DNA of 64,000 nt from Pseudidiomarina mangrovi (GTDB taxonomy: Bacteria > Pseudomonadota > Gammaproteobacteria > Enterobacterales > Alteromonadaceae). Position numbers and translations under genes: made by a program. The stretch lies in contig NZ_RJLC01000010.1 in NCBI RefSeq assembly GCF_003999375.1, positions 1 to 64,000 of the forward strand, read 5' to 3'. The notes under the pieces were generated by a model that saw only the letters and a list, made by a program, of their open reading frames with translations, was not told the origin of the DNA and did no database searches. Positions 7,589 through 16,448 of this stretch are shown one piece after another. The number at the start of each line of letters is the position of its first letter. Position 1 is the stretch's first letter.

Positions 7589-7706
7589 TTTATGCGATCG
7601 CAAAAATAGTGGCGATTGAAGTCACTTAGAGTGCAGAATTTATGCGATCGAATAAATTACTTGGCAAATGAGCCCAATTGAGGCTATATTTATGCGATTG
7701 CATAAA
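7589..7706 (+). promoter_or_regulatory. Three evenly spaced palindromic operators upstream of hipBA
   Basis: Three 18-bp palindromes occur at 7589-7606 (TTTATGCGATCGCAAAAA), 7639-7656 (TTTATGCGATCGAATAAA) and 7689-7706 (TTTATGCGATTGCATAAA). The third is the most symmetric. The centres are exactly 50 bp apart, close to five helical turns, so dimers could line up on one DNA face. HipB proteins autorepress through several operators, so these are the likely HipB sites (inference). Confidence 0.8.
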
Positions 7707-7723
7707 TATGCTAAGGGGGTTCT

Positions 7724-7963
7724 GTGATTGAAGTGAAAGATACCCAGCAGTTGGGGCGGTTAGTTCGGGCGGTTCGTAAGTCGCAGCAACTCGACCAGGT
7801 CACGGCCGGCTCGGTGGCTGGCTGTGGCTTGACTTTTGTGAGTCAATTCGAAAACGGCAAACCGACCGTGCAACTGGCGAAGGCGCTGCAGTTGCTCGAT
7901 GCACTCGGCATCAAGGTGTGGATTGATTTACCACCAGAACTTGGTGAACACGATGCCCGCTAA
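7724..7963 (+). CDS. hipB: HipB-like XRE antitoxin/regulator, 79 aa
   Basis: A short XRE helix-turn-helix protein. The LGRLVRAVRKSQQLDQVTAG segment is followed by TFVSQFENGKPTVQL, the standard HTH_3 recognition region, and a C-terminal strand (IKVWIDL) of the HipB kind. It starts with GTG at 7724 behind a GGGGG ribosome site (another GTG at 7733 is possible). It overlaps the toxin gene by 11 nt, typical of hipBA. It probably represses its own operon through the three upstream palindromes and neutralises HipA. Confidence 0.85.
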   Translation: MIEVKDTQQLGRLVRAVRKSQQLDQVTAGSVAGCGLTFVSQFENGKPTVQLAKALQLLDALGIKVWIDLPPELGEHDAR

Positions 7964-9215
7964 GTCGCGTCAACTGGCGGTTTGGTTCAATCAGCGCCAG
8001 GTAGGGCTGTTGAGCGAGCACGATGGCTGGTGGCAGTTTCACTACTCGGCCAGTTGGCTGAGTGCTGAGGATGCTTTTGCCATTGCGCCCCGTTTGCCGC
8101 TGCAAGACGAGCCATTTATCGATAGCGCTAATCTGCGCCCGGTGCAGTGGTGGTTTGATAATTTATTGCCTGAGGAGCAAGCTCGGCAATTATTAGCGCA
8201 GCACCATAGGTTGGCGGTCGACGACAGCTTTGCGCTGTTGCAAGCGGTCGGTGCGGAATCGGCGGGTGCCTTGACGCTATTGGCGCCTGGTGAGGTGTTA
8301 CCAGCAGCGTCAGCGGAGCCGCTCGCAAAGGCTGAGCTGAGTCGTCGCATTCGCCAACTGCCGCGTCTGCCACTGAATGATGGCGAGCGCAAACGCATGT
8401 CGTTGGCCGGCGCCCAACATAAGATGCTGTTGATTGCCGACGGGCAACAGTATTTCGAACCCGTGGGTGACACGCCATCGAGCCACATTCTGAAGCCGGA
8501 ACACAGCCAACCAGAGCTTTATCCATTTACCGTCCGAAACGAGTGGTTTGTGATGCGCTTGGCAGATGCGTGCGGTCTGTGGGTGCCCCCAGTGGCAGTC
8601 GATTACGTGCCAGAAGCGATTTACTTGGTCGAGCGCTTTGATCGGCAGGGTTGCTATCCACACCAGACGCGCCTGCATGTGCTCGATGGATGCCAAGTTT
8701 TAGGGCTGCCAGCGCATGCTAAGTATCGCGAAAGTAGTCTTGAAAATCTTGCTTTGCTGCTGAGCAAGACGCGGCGAAAGGCTCAGAACACCTTGCGTAT
8801 CTATCGCTGGCTGGTGTTCAATTTTTTGCTTGGCAACGGTGATGCACATTTAAAAAATTTGTCGTTCGACATGCGCGCCGATGGACTCGATCTGAGCCCT
8901 CATTATGATTTACTGTCTACTGTTATCTATGAGGCGCCGCACCAGTATGCGGATGCGTTACTGTCACAACCATTACCGGGCGCCACGCGCTTTTCCGAAG
9001 TACGGCGTCAGCATTTGCTGGAAGCGGCAACTCTATTGGGCTTGCGAACGGCAATTGCGAACCGTGAAATTGATCGCCTGTTGCAAGTGATACGGCCCGC
9101 TGCCGATGCGCTCATCGCACAGCTAGAAGCGAATGGCATACCCGGCGAACTACGTATGTTACGACAGATCAGCTCATTGGCTATTGACGAGTTTTCGGCG
9201 CAATTGAAATGCTAA
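7953..9215 (+). CDS. hipA: HipA-like serine/threonine kinase toxin, 420 aa
   Basis: A HipA family kinase. In E. coli, HipA phosphorylates glutamyl-tRNA synthetase and causes persistence. The true start is taken as ATG 7953, which overlaps hipB and gives the usual N-terminus (QLAVWFNQRQVGLL). Residues 150-156 are SLAGAQHK-like, and S150 sits where E. coli HipA has its autophosphorylated Ser150. The catalytic NGDAHLKN is at 295-302 and the metal-binding HYDLLS at 318-322. All key residues are present, so it should be active. The stop codon is the TAA of a dispersed repeat. Substrate is unknown. Confidence 0.88.
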   Translation: MPAKSRQLAVWFNQRQVGLLSEHDGWWQFHYSASWLSAEDAFAIAPRLPLQDEPFIDSANLRPVQWWFDNLLPEEQARQLLAQHHRLAVDDSFALLQAVGAESAGALTLLAPGEVLPAASAEPLAKAELSRRIRQLPRLPLNDGERKRMSLAGAQHKMLLIADGQQYFEPVGDTPSSHILKPEHSQPELYPFTVRNEWFVMRLADACGLWVPPVAVDYVPEAIYLVERFDRQGCYPHQTRLHVLDGCQVLGLPAHAKYRESSLENLALLLSKTRRKAQNTLRIYRWLVFNFLLGNGDAHLKNLSFDMRADGLDLSPHYDLLSTVIYEAPHQYADALLSQPLPGATRFSEVRRQHLLEAATLLGLRTAIANREIDRLLQVIRPAADALIAQLEANGIPGELRMLRQISSLAIDEFSAQLKC

Positions 9216-9282
9216 GGGGCAGGCACTTAAGGCTAAGGGGCAGGCACTTAAGCGAAAAAAGCTTAAGTGCCTGCCCCTTAGC
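9211..9282. repeat. Repeat cluster with a 22-bp perfect hairpin after hipA
   Basis: Two direct units (9211-9231 and 9232-9252) and one inverted unit (9261-9282). The second and third pair as a perfect 22-bp stem with a GAAAAAA loop. The first unit overlaps the end of hipA and provides its TAA. The hairpin could stop transcription or protect the mRNA end, but no T-run follows. Confidence 0.9.
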
Positions 9283-9351
9283 CTTTCATGTTTTTTACTT
9301 TGCAAAATTCTGATAATTCGGCTATTTTTTAACACCTAAGTCTACATCGTT

Positions 9352-9360
9352 TGCTATAGC
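9352..9360 (+). promoter_or_regulatory. Extended -10 element upstream of giant gene 1
   Basis: TGCTATAGC, an extended -10-like box, 43 nt before the ATG. The same nonamer lies upstream of the other two giant genes (16376 and 23427). The -35 is unclear; TAACAC lies about 19 nt upstream. Confidence 0.5.
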
Positions 9361-9403
9361 GCAGTACCTATAACAACAAATTCATCAGGTTCTGGAGTTT
9401 CCC

Positions 9404-12400
9404 ATGGTTGGTCGTGGTTTTTCACTCAAAGGCGCTATAGCTCAGGCTATAGCATTGGTTTTCGCAGCTGGCGCGGTGGTTAGCGCGGCTATGCCGACAA
9501 CGGCAGCGGCGCAAGAGTCGCTCCCCAGCTTTGAGCTGCTGGCAGACGTCAATCCCGGGCTCAGCCAATTCCCCGGCTTGAACATCAACGAGATGACCAG
9601 CTTCAACGGCAAGTTGTATATGGCCGCTACCGGTGAGCTTCATCTTGGCTATGAGTTGTATGAGTATGACCCAGCTACCGACCAATTGCGTTTAGTCAGC
9701 GATATCCGCCCCGGCCAATCGTCTAGTTTCCCATCGGAGTTTCAGGAATATGACGGCAAGTTGTATTTCCGTGCCGGCCGCTATGTAGAAGGTCAAGAAC
9801 TGTTCGTTTTCGACCCGGTTGAGAATAGCGTTGAGCTCGTAGTTGATTTAACCCCGCAAGATTTTCAAAACACCTCGCCGAATAGTTTCGTAGTATTTGA
9901 TAACAAACTGTATTTTAATGGGGTCGATAGCACCAATACGCCTAAAGTGTTTCAGTACGACTCTGCGACTGGCGAAACCATTGCCATGACCGGCCCGACA
10001 AGTTGGAGCGGATTAGTCGCTACTGGCAGTGGCCTGTGGATGGTGCTGACCGGCGCAGAAACCGACCCGAACACCAACGAAAAATACTTTTTATACCGCC
10101 ATACGGCCGGCAGTGCTGGCTTTACTCGCGTTGATATCCCGGCTCCTACGGCTATCGGCTCGGCCAATTTTTATAGCCCGCGCGCTATCAAAGGCCAAGA
10201 CGGCGTGATTGTGGCACTGCCATACAGCCCATTGGGCGGCGCGGTGTTATTTGATACCGTTCAACAGACTGTTACCTATGCCCCCTCGTTGGCAGGCACC
10301 TTTAATAACCGCAATGTGGTGTTGAGCGATGGCCGGTTTTGGTGGTTTGATTATGCCAGTGGCGGTTCAGGCTTTTCGCTGCAAAGCATCGCGGCAGGCG
10401 AAACTACGCTGACTGAGCACCCAAGCAGCACCGCCTTCAACTATGTGTCGCAGCTGTACGCGGCTAGTAGCGGTCTGTATTTTGACCCAGATATCCCCAA
10501 TTTTGGCGTAGAGCCATGGCGCTATGTGCCGGGCAGCAACACCTTCCAAGCGCTCGGTGATTTGCTACCGGGAGCTCAAGCCTCGTACCCACGCTGGTTC
10601 ACGGAACTCAATGGGGTGGTGTATGCCGGTGCTGAATTACCCGATACCGGCAATGAATTAATCGCCATTGGCGGCACCGACACCGAATTTGCTTTGGTGG
10701 CAGAGTTGGGCTCGGCTGCTAACTCTGGTGGGGCGCAAAATGCCGTTGCCAGTGGCCGCGACGTGTTTTTCATCGGCGTTACCGGTGATCAGCCACAAGC
10801 CGGTTCAGAGCCTATTGTAGAAGGCGTTGAAACGGTAGAGCGCGCTGAAACGCTAGAGCGTGAGCAAATTCAAGACGCCGGCTTAGGCCCAGATACTCGC
10901 GAAATTTACCGCGTTAATGTCGATACCCGTGTGGTCACCAAAATGACCACCTTCTCGTCGGCTACCGAAGCGCCGTTTTACTCGCAACTACATACTCTCG
11001 GTGACTACATCATTTTTGCGGTGAATTTTGCCGAGAGCTTTGGCTATTACGCAATGCACAAAGCTACCGGTGCCTTGACTGAAATTACCCTACCAGCGGG
11101 CTTCATTCCCGGCAGCAGCCAAGACTTTGGTGCTGAAGGCGTGCTATTGCAGCTGGTCGACCCAGGTACCTTTCGGCGCGAGTATTATTTGTTGCAACCC
11201 GATTTATCGCTGGTCACATTCGATAGCGTCACCGTTGGCATCGATGTGATTGAAGTAGGCCGCGTGGTGCCGTTTAACGGCTATTTGTATTTCAGCGCGA
11301 TGAACGCAGCGAGCAGTGCTACAGGTATTTATCGCTACCAGCCAGGCACCGGTATTGTTGAGCCCGCATTTGATGCGACGGCGTTTGGCTTGGGTACTTC
11401 GGCCAGCTCGTACGCCAGTTTGGTTATTGCTGTCGCGGCTGATCGCTTGATTTTTAATGTCGCTGGCATTGGTAATTTTGCCCCATATATGTTGACCACC
11501 AGCGGCGAAATATTACCCATTGTTGGTGCCGATCAACCTATTTATAGTGTTGAAGCGGTTGATCAAACACTGGTCTTTACCGATTTTTCTGCCGTAGTTG
11601 GTGTGTACGATTTAGCCACCGATTCGTTGAGCACTGCTTCCTATACTCCGGCGATCAATGATGTGACCTATTTCGCCGAACAAGTGGTGATTTTTGAGGG
11701 GCAGGTACTGGTTAAGGGTAACAACCTAACCGATGGTTCAGGCGAATTGTTCGCGCTGAATTTAACCGATAACAGCATCACTCCCTATGTGTCGACCATG
11801 CCAGGTGCGGCGAGCATGGACATTGGCCCGCTGTTGCAGCTGTCAGACCAAATTGTTGCCCCGGCGTTTCGTGCCGACGTGGGCTACGAGTTGTTCACCC
11901 TGATTTATAACCGTGCACCGACTATTAGCGGTACGCCAGACACCACCGTTGCGCAGGGCGATACCTATACCTTCACGCCAACCGGCAGTGATGCCGATAA
12001 CGAACCGTTTAGTTATGTAATTGAAAACAAGCCGAGCTGGGCTTCTTTTAGCACTGTCACCGGCGCGCTGACCGGCACCCCGGGCAATAGCGATGTGGGT
12101 ACCTACAGTAATATCAGCATTGGTATTACCGATGGCAAAGCCACCACCAAGCTGCCTGTGTTTAGCATTGAAGTGACCAACGTCAACGATGCGCCGACTA
12201 TTAGTGGTGCTCCGGAAACGTTAACCGTGCTGCAAGACCAAGTGTGGAGCTTCACGCCAGCCATTGGCGATGTTGATGTGGGTGATCAGTTGACCTTGAG
12301 CTTGAATGCCGGCGCACCGGCTTGGTTGCAGGTCAATGGCGGCACTATTAGCGGAACGCCAGGCAATAGCGATGTGGGGGTGACGGGCTCTATTGTGGTT

Positions 12401-15400
12401 ACCGTGACCGATCCTGCGGGCGCTTTTGCGTCGCTGCCAGGCTTTAGCATCACCGTGCAGAACGTCAACGATGCGCCGACTATTGGTGGTACGCCCGACT
12501 TAGAGATCAACCAAGGCGCGCTGTATGAGTTTAAGGCGCTGGGTAACGATATCGATGTCGGCGATGAGTTGTCCTATGTGGTAGTCGGTGAGCCGCGGTG
12601 GCTGAGCTTTGACCGCACTAGCGGCCTATTAAGTGGCACACCAAGCAACGCTGATGTGGGTCAGCATGGGCCAATTACTATTGTGGTCAGCGATCTTGCT
12701 GGTGCCACTGCGGTATTGCCGGAGTTCACCATTACCGTGCTCAACGTCAATGATGCGCCGACTATTAGCGGTACGCCTGATCTTCGGGTCGATCAAGATC
12801 AGCCGTATTACTTCAAACCGACCGCGGACGATATTGACGTAGGTGCGCAGCTGACCTTCAGCCTGAGCCCAGCAGCGCCGAGCTGGCTGAGCTTCAGCAC
12901 CGCTAGCGGCATTTTAGACGGCACGCCAGGCAATACCGATGTCGGCAGCTATGGTCCGTTTATCTTGAGTGTCAGTGATGGCGAGCTGTCTGCGGCGTTA
13001 CCAGCGTTTACTATTACCGTGGATAACGTTAACGACGCGCCGACTATTTCTGGCACGCCAAGCGGCACCGCAACCCAAGGTCAGGTCTACAGCTTCAGAC
13101 CAACCATTGATGATGTTGATGTTGGGGATACCTATACGGTCGAGGTCAGCGGTAATCCGGAGTGGTTGAGCTATAACGACAGCACTGGGGTGCTCGGTGG
13201 TACGCCAACCAATAATGATGTGGGTGTGACTAGCAACATCGTATTGACCGTGACCGATAGCGCGCAAGCGAGTGCTGAATTGGCATTCAGCCTGACGGTG
13301 GCGAACGTCAACGATGCGCCGGTGATCACCAACACACCGCTGCTGACTATCAAAGATGGCGAGGCTTATAGCTTTGTGCCACAGGTCAGCGACCCAGATA
13401 CTGGGGTAGACCCAGAAGAGAGCTTTACCTTTAGTATCGCTAATCAACCTACTTGGGCTAGCTTCGATTCCAGCACCGGCGCCTTAACGGGTACCCCAGG
13501 TGCAGGCGATATCGCTGAGTGGGCCGGCATTACCATCACCGTCACCGACCGTGGTGGTTTAACCGACAGCGTCGGGCCGTTTACCATTACTGTAACCGAG
13601 TCGAATCAAGATCCGATTGCCGTGGATGACGCCTACACCGTTGATACAGATAGCTTTGACCCGGCAACGGTATTCCCGATCTTCGACAACGACTTCGACT
13701 TCGAAGGGCAGTCGATAACCATCGTCAAGTTTGGAAAGAAATCAGGGCCAGGTATTGGAGCGCTCAGATACGCGGTTGTTGATGGTAAAATCACTGTTAC
13801 TGGTATGACTATTAGCGTACCGAGTGGCTACATCGGCGAAGTGGTTTATGAGTACATTATCAAAGACCGGCAAAATGCACGTTCTGGTGCAGCTACGGTG
13901 ACCTTCACCTTTATTGGTTCACCGGGTATTACCCTGATCACGCCAGACGATATCACCATTAATGCTACGGGTGCGTTGACCAAGGTTGACCAGCAACAAT
14001 TAGGAATAGCTACGGCTACCTTGGGCGAGTCGCAGTTTGCTGTATCGCTCATTAAGCCGCAGGATTCCGATGTATTCACGTCTGGTGTGCATACCTTTAC
14101 CTGGGTTGCTGGAATGGGTCGTGACGAGGTGAGTAAGCCACAAACCGTGACCATTATTCCGCAGGTGACCTTGGGGCAGGATCTTAAAGTGGAGGCCAAC
14201 ACTGGCGTTGGTGTGTCTGTGCCAGTGACCTTGAGTGGACCAGCACCAAGCTATCCGCATACCGTGCAGTTGCTGGTGAATGGTGGCGCGCGTGAGGTCG
14301 TGTTCCAATCGGGTACCAGCGCCAATCTGTCGTTGCCAGGTCTGGCTGATAGTGAACGCTTTGAGATAAGCATTGCTTCAACCGAAAATATTGGCGCAAA
14401 TGGCTCGATCACTGTGTCGCCTTTGAATCCGGGCCCGCCGAAAACCATTAGCGGAAGAACCTCAAACCCGACGCCAAATCCAGGTGAGCAGGTGCCGATT
14501 AACGCTGCGTCAAGACAGAGTGGTCCGGTGTTTCAAGCCACCGATACACTGCGGGCGGTATTGTTGCCAGCCAGTGGCGCACCGGATATTGATGCTGGGG
14601 AGGTTTCCCTTATCGTGTTAGAAAATAGTATCCGAGTGTCGGTGACTGTGCCACTCTTCACACCACCCGGAGTATATTTGATTGCGGTGATTGGCACTCG
14701 AGACGGTGAGGAAACCGTCGTTATTGCGCCTATCGTGGTGCGTCGAGCACGATCTCCTGCTGCCGAAGACAGCATTATGGCCTTTGAGTACAACCCGAAC
14801 GACGAAGACTTGTCACGCGAGTTGGATCAAAACGACAACGGTATTGTCGACTACGAAGAAGGTCGTTGGGATGATAACGGCAACGGTATTCCGGCTTACT
14901 TAGATCGTGCGTTCAATTCGCATGATATCTGGGCGGACGGTGCCTATGCCACCACCTTGCAAGATCTGCACTTTATTGCCTATCCGAGTTTAGACGGCGA
15001 TATCAGCAGCATTCGTGTGGCCACCACCCCAGACGCTATGGGTGACTTTAGCCTTGGTGAGCTGAATGCCTTCACGCAAGCAGGCTTGGATATCAGCAGC
15101 TACCGCTTCTACGGTGAGTTCTACCGCTTCTTGCTGTTACAGTTGGTGACTGTTGGCGACCAAGCGCCAGTGGTGCTGCCGTTGGATGAGCCGATTGGTG
15201 CTGGCGCTGAGTTCTTGCTGTGGCAAGACGGTGCATGGCGTGCCTTTGCTGAAGGTGCTGGTGGCGCGTTGTATAGTGCCAGTTCCGCCTATGGTGCTTG
15301 CCCAGCAGCTGACTCTGCTGCGTGGCAGCCGGGCTTGAACGAAGGCCATTGGTGTGTGCAGTTAGTCATTACCGACGGTGGCGTGAATGATACCGATGGT

Positions 15401-16120
15401 GCTGCCGACGGTGCCATTGAGGTATTCGGTGGCGTGGCCATTGATTCAACGGGTAACGTTGCGCCGGTTGCGGTAGCCGATACCGCTGTTGCGGTATGGC
15501 GTGGCACGGCGTCGTTGCTGCCTCTGGCCAACGATACCGACGCCGATGGCGATAGCTTAAGCATTGTCAGCGCGTTAGTTGATATTGGTACGGTGACGGT
15601 GAACGCTGCGCGTACTGGTATTCAGTATGTATCGCCGGGTAGCTTTGCTGGCGCGGCCACCATTACTTATGTGGTGACCGACAACAATGGCGGCATGGCG
15701 GTGGGTACCGCTACGGTGACGGTGCTTGAGAACCGTGCGCCGGTGCTCGGTGCTGACTCTGCGGCTACTACTTCTGGTCGCCCAGTGAGTGTGAACGTGC
15801 TTGCTAACGATGCTGATCCAGATGGCGATGTGCTAAGCCTTACTGGTGCATCGGTGTCTTCGGGTTCTGGCACCGTGTCGTACAGCGGTAGCAACGTGAA
15901 CTTCACCCCAGCGGCCAGCTTTGTGGGCGTGGCGACGGTGTCGTACACCGTCAGCGACGGCCGTGGTGGCTCAGCGACTGGCACGTTAACCGTGCAGGTT
16001 CGCCAGCCGGTTGAAGTCATCGAAGTACGCCCAGCCACTGGCTCGTTCTGGTGGTTCATCACCCTCGGCGGCCTATTGCTCGCCTTCCGCCGCCGTTCTC
16101 ACTCCGAAGGGAACTGCTAA
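9404..16120 (+). CDS. Giant exported repeat protein 1 (propeller, putative-Ig repeats, C-terminal anchor-like tail), 2238 aa
   Basis: GGAG precedes the ATG. Residues 1-36 are a signal peptide (GRGFSLKG..., cleavage near TAAAQ). Residues ~40-830 hold many units of the form NGKLYF...GxELFxYDP, a propeller-like region. Residues ~836-1400 hold six putative-Ig (He_PIG-type) repeats joined by NVNDAPTISG-like linkers and containing SGTPGNxDVG. These are followed by further Ig/cadherin-like domains, a calcium-type Asp/Asn region (DQNDNG and DDNGNG near 1807-1825) and two tandem VxVLANDxDPDGD-type domains from ~2019. The last 36 residues are EVRPATG, FWWF, a short hydrophobic span and RRR, a sorting- or anchor-like tail. 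It is first of three tandem paralogues. Adhesion or surface binding is inferred. Confidence 0.85.
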   Translation: MVGRGFSLKGAIAQAIALVFAAGAVVSAAMPTTAAAQESLPSFELLADVNPGLSQFPGLNINEMTSFNGKLYMAATGELHLGYELYEYDPATDQLRLVSDIRPGQSSSFPSEFQEYDGKLYFRAGRYVEGQELFVFDPVENSVELVVDLTPQDFQNTSPNSFVVFDNKLYFNGVDSTNTPKVFQYDSATGETIAMTGPTSWSGLVATGSGLWMVLTGAETDPNTNEKYFLYRHTAGSAGFTRVDIPAPTAIGSANFYSPRAIKGQDGVIVALPYSPLGGAVLFDTVQQTVTYAPSLAGTFNNRNVVLSDGRFWWFDYASGGSGFSLQSIAAGETTLTEHPSSTAFNYVSQLYAASSGLYFDPDIPNFGVEPWRYVPGSNTFQALGDLLPGAQASYPRWFTELNGVVYAGAELPDTGNELIAIGGTDTEFALVAELGSAANSGGAQNAVASGRDVFFIGVTGDQPQAGSEPIVEGVETVERAETLEREQIQDAGLGPDTREIYRVNVDTRVVTKMTTFSSATEAPFYSQLHTLGDYIIFAVNFAESFGYYAMHKATGALTEITLPAGFIPGSSQDFGAEGVLLQLVDPGTFRREYYLLQPDLSLVTFDSVTVGIDVIEVGRVVPFNGYLYFSAMNAASSATGIYRYQPGTGIVEPAFDATAFGLGTSASSYASLVIAVAADRLIFNVAGIGNFAPYMLTTSGEILPIVGADQPIYSVEAVDQTLVFTDFSAVVGVYDLATDSLSTASYTPAINDVTYFAEQVVIFEGQVLVKGNNLTDGSGELFALNLTDNSITPYVSTMPGAASMDIGPLLQLSDQIVAPAFRADVGYELFTLIYNRAPTISGTPDTTVAQGDTYTFTPTGSDADNEPFSYVIENKPSWASFSTVTGALTGTPGNSDVGTYSNISIGITDGKATTKLPVFSIEVTNVNDAPTISGAPETLTVLQDQVWSFTPAIGDVDVGDQLTLSLNAGAPAWLQVNGGTISGTPGNSDVGVTGSIVVTVTDPAGAFASLPGFSITVQNVNDAPTIGGTPDLEINQGALYEFKALGNDIDVGDELSYVVVGEPRWLSFDRTSGLLSGTPSNADVGQHGPITIVVSDLAGATAVLPEFTITVLNVNDAPTISGTPDLRVDQDQPYYFKPTADDIDVGAQLTFSLSPAAPSWLSFSTASGILDGTPGNTDVGSYGPFILSVSDGELSAALPAFTITVDNVNDAPTISGTPSGTATQGQVYSFRPTIDDVDVGDTYTVEVSGNPEWLSYNDSTGVLGGTPTNNDVGVTSNIVLTVTDSAQASAELAFSLTVANVNDAPVITNTPLLTIKDGEAYSFVPQVSDPDTGVDPEESFTFSIANQPTWASFDSSTGALTGTPGAGDIAEWAGITITVTDRGGLTDSVGPFTITVTESNQDPIAVDDAYTVDTDSFDPATVFPIFDNDFDFEGQSITIVKFGKKSGPGIGALRYAVVDGKITVTGMTISVPSGYIGEVVYEYIIKDRQNARSGAATVTFTFIGSPGITLITPDDITINATGALTKVDQQQLGIATATLGESQFAVSLIKPQDSDVFTSGVHTFTWVAGMGRDEVSKPQTVTIIPQVTLGQDLKVEANTGVGVSVPVTLSGPAPSYPHTVQLLVNGGAREVVFQSGTSANLSLPGLADSERFEISIASTENIGANGSITVSPLNPGPPKTISGRTSNPTPNPGEQVPINAASRQSGPVFQATDTLRAVLLPASGAPDIDAGEVSLIVLENSIRVSVTVPLFTPPGVYLIAVIGTRDGEETVVIAPIVVRRARSPAAEDSIMAFEYNPNDEDLSRELDQNDNGIVDYEEGRWDDNGNGIPAYLDRAFNSHDIWADGAYATTLQDLHFIAYPSLDGDISSIRVATTPDAMGDFSLGELNAFTQAGLDISSYRFYGEFYRFLLLQLVTVGDQAPVVLPLDEPIGAGAEFLLWQDGAWRAFAEGAGGALYSASSAYGACPAADSAAWQPGLNEGHWCVQLVITDGGVNDTDGAADGAIEVFGGVAIDSTGNVAPVAVADTAVAVWRGTASLLPLANDTDADGDSLSIVSALVDIGTVTVNAARTGIQYVSPGSFAGAATITYVVTDNNGGMAVGTATVTVLENRAPVLGADSAATTSGRPVSVNVLANDADPDGDVLSLTGASVSSGSGTVSYSGSNVNFTPAASFVGVATVSYTVSDGRGGSATGTLTVQVRQPVEVIEVRPATGSFWWFITLGGLLLAFRRRSHSEGNC

Positions 16121-16284
16121 GGGGCAGGCACTTAAGGAAAAGGCTAAGGGGCAGGCACTTAAGCCGCCCCCCAACCCAAAACCCCTAAGGGGCAGGCACT
16201 TAAGGAAAACTTCTAAGGGGCAGGCACTTAAGCATTAAAAAGCTTAAGTGCCTGCCCCTTAGCCTTAAGTGCCTGCCCCTTAGC
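16116..16284. repeat. Repeat cluster of six units between giant genes 1 and 2
   Basis: Four direct and two inverted units. The first begins inside the end of giant gene 1 and supplies its TAA. The fourth direct unit (16213-16233) and first inverted unit (16242-16262) form a 21-bp perfect stem with an ATTAAAAA loop. The 16121-16448 interval holds only this cluster and an AT-rich promoter region. The second half of the cluster is copied after giant genes 2 and 3. Confidence 0.9.
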
Positions 16285-16375
16285 ATTTCCGCCTTAACAA
16301 TTTTAAAATTAGGTTAATTTTTATATTGCTAAGCGGGGAATGTGTGCTAAATTTTTAAGCAATCTATACAGCTTT

Positions 16376-16384
16376 TGCTATAGC
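16376..16384 (+). promoter_or_regulatory. Extended -10 element upstream of giant gene 2
   Basis: TGCTATAGC, preceded by GCTAAATTTTTAAGC at 16346-16360. TTAAGC, 18 nt before the TATAGC hexamer, is the likely -35 position. A similar GCTAAGTTTTTAAGC occurs upstream of giant gene 3, so the whole block is conserved. Confidence 0.5.
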
Positions 16385-16448
16385 GCAGTCGCGGTGACTC
16401 CGGCTAGAACAAAAACTCCAATAAAAACTCTAGGTCGGAGCAATTCCC

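Noticed and set aside
7899-7952. Longer hipA start overlapping most of the hipB end
   Set aside because: The extra 18 residues are hipB sequence read in another frame; ATG 7953 gives the normal HipA N-terminus.
11697-11717. GAGGGGCAGGTACTGGTTAAG in giant gene 1 as an inserted repeat
   Set aside because: Only partial identity, and the paralogue codes a similar peptide (QGKLVV) here, so it is better explained as native sequence.
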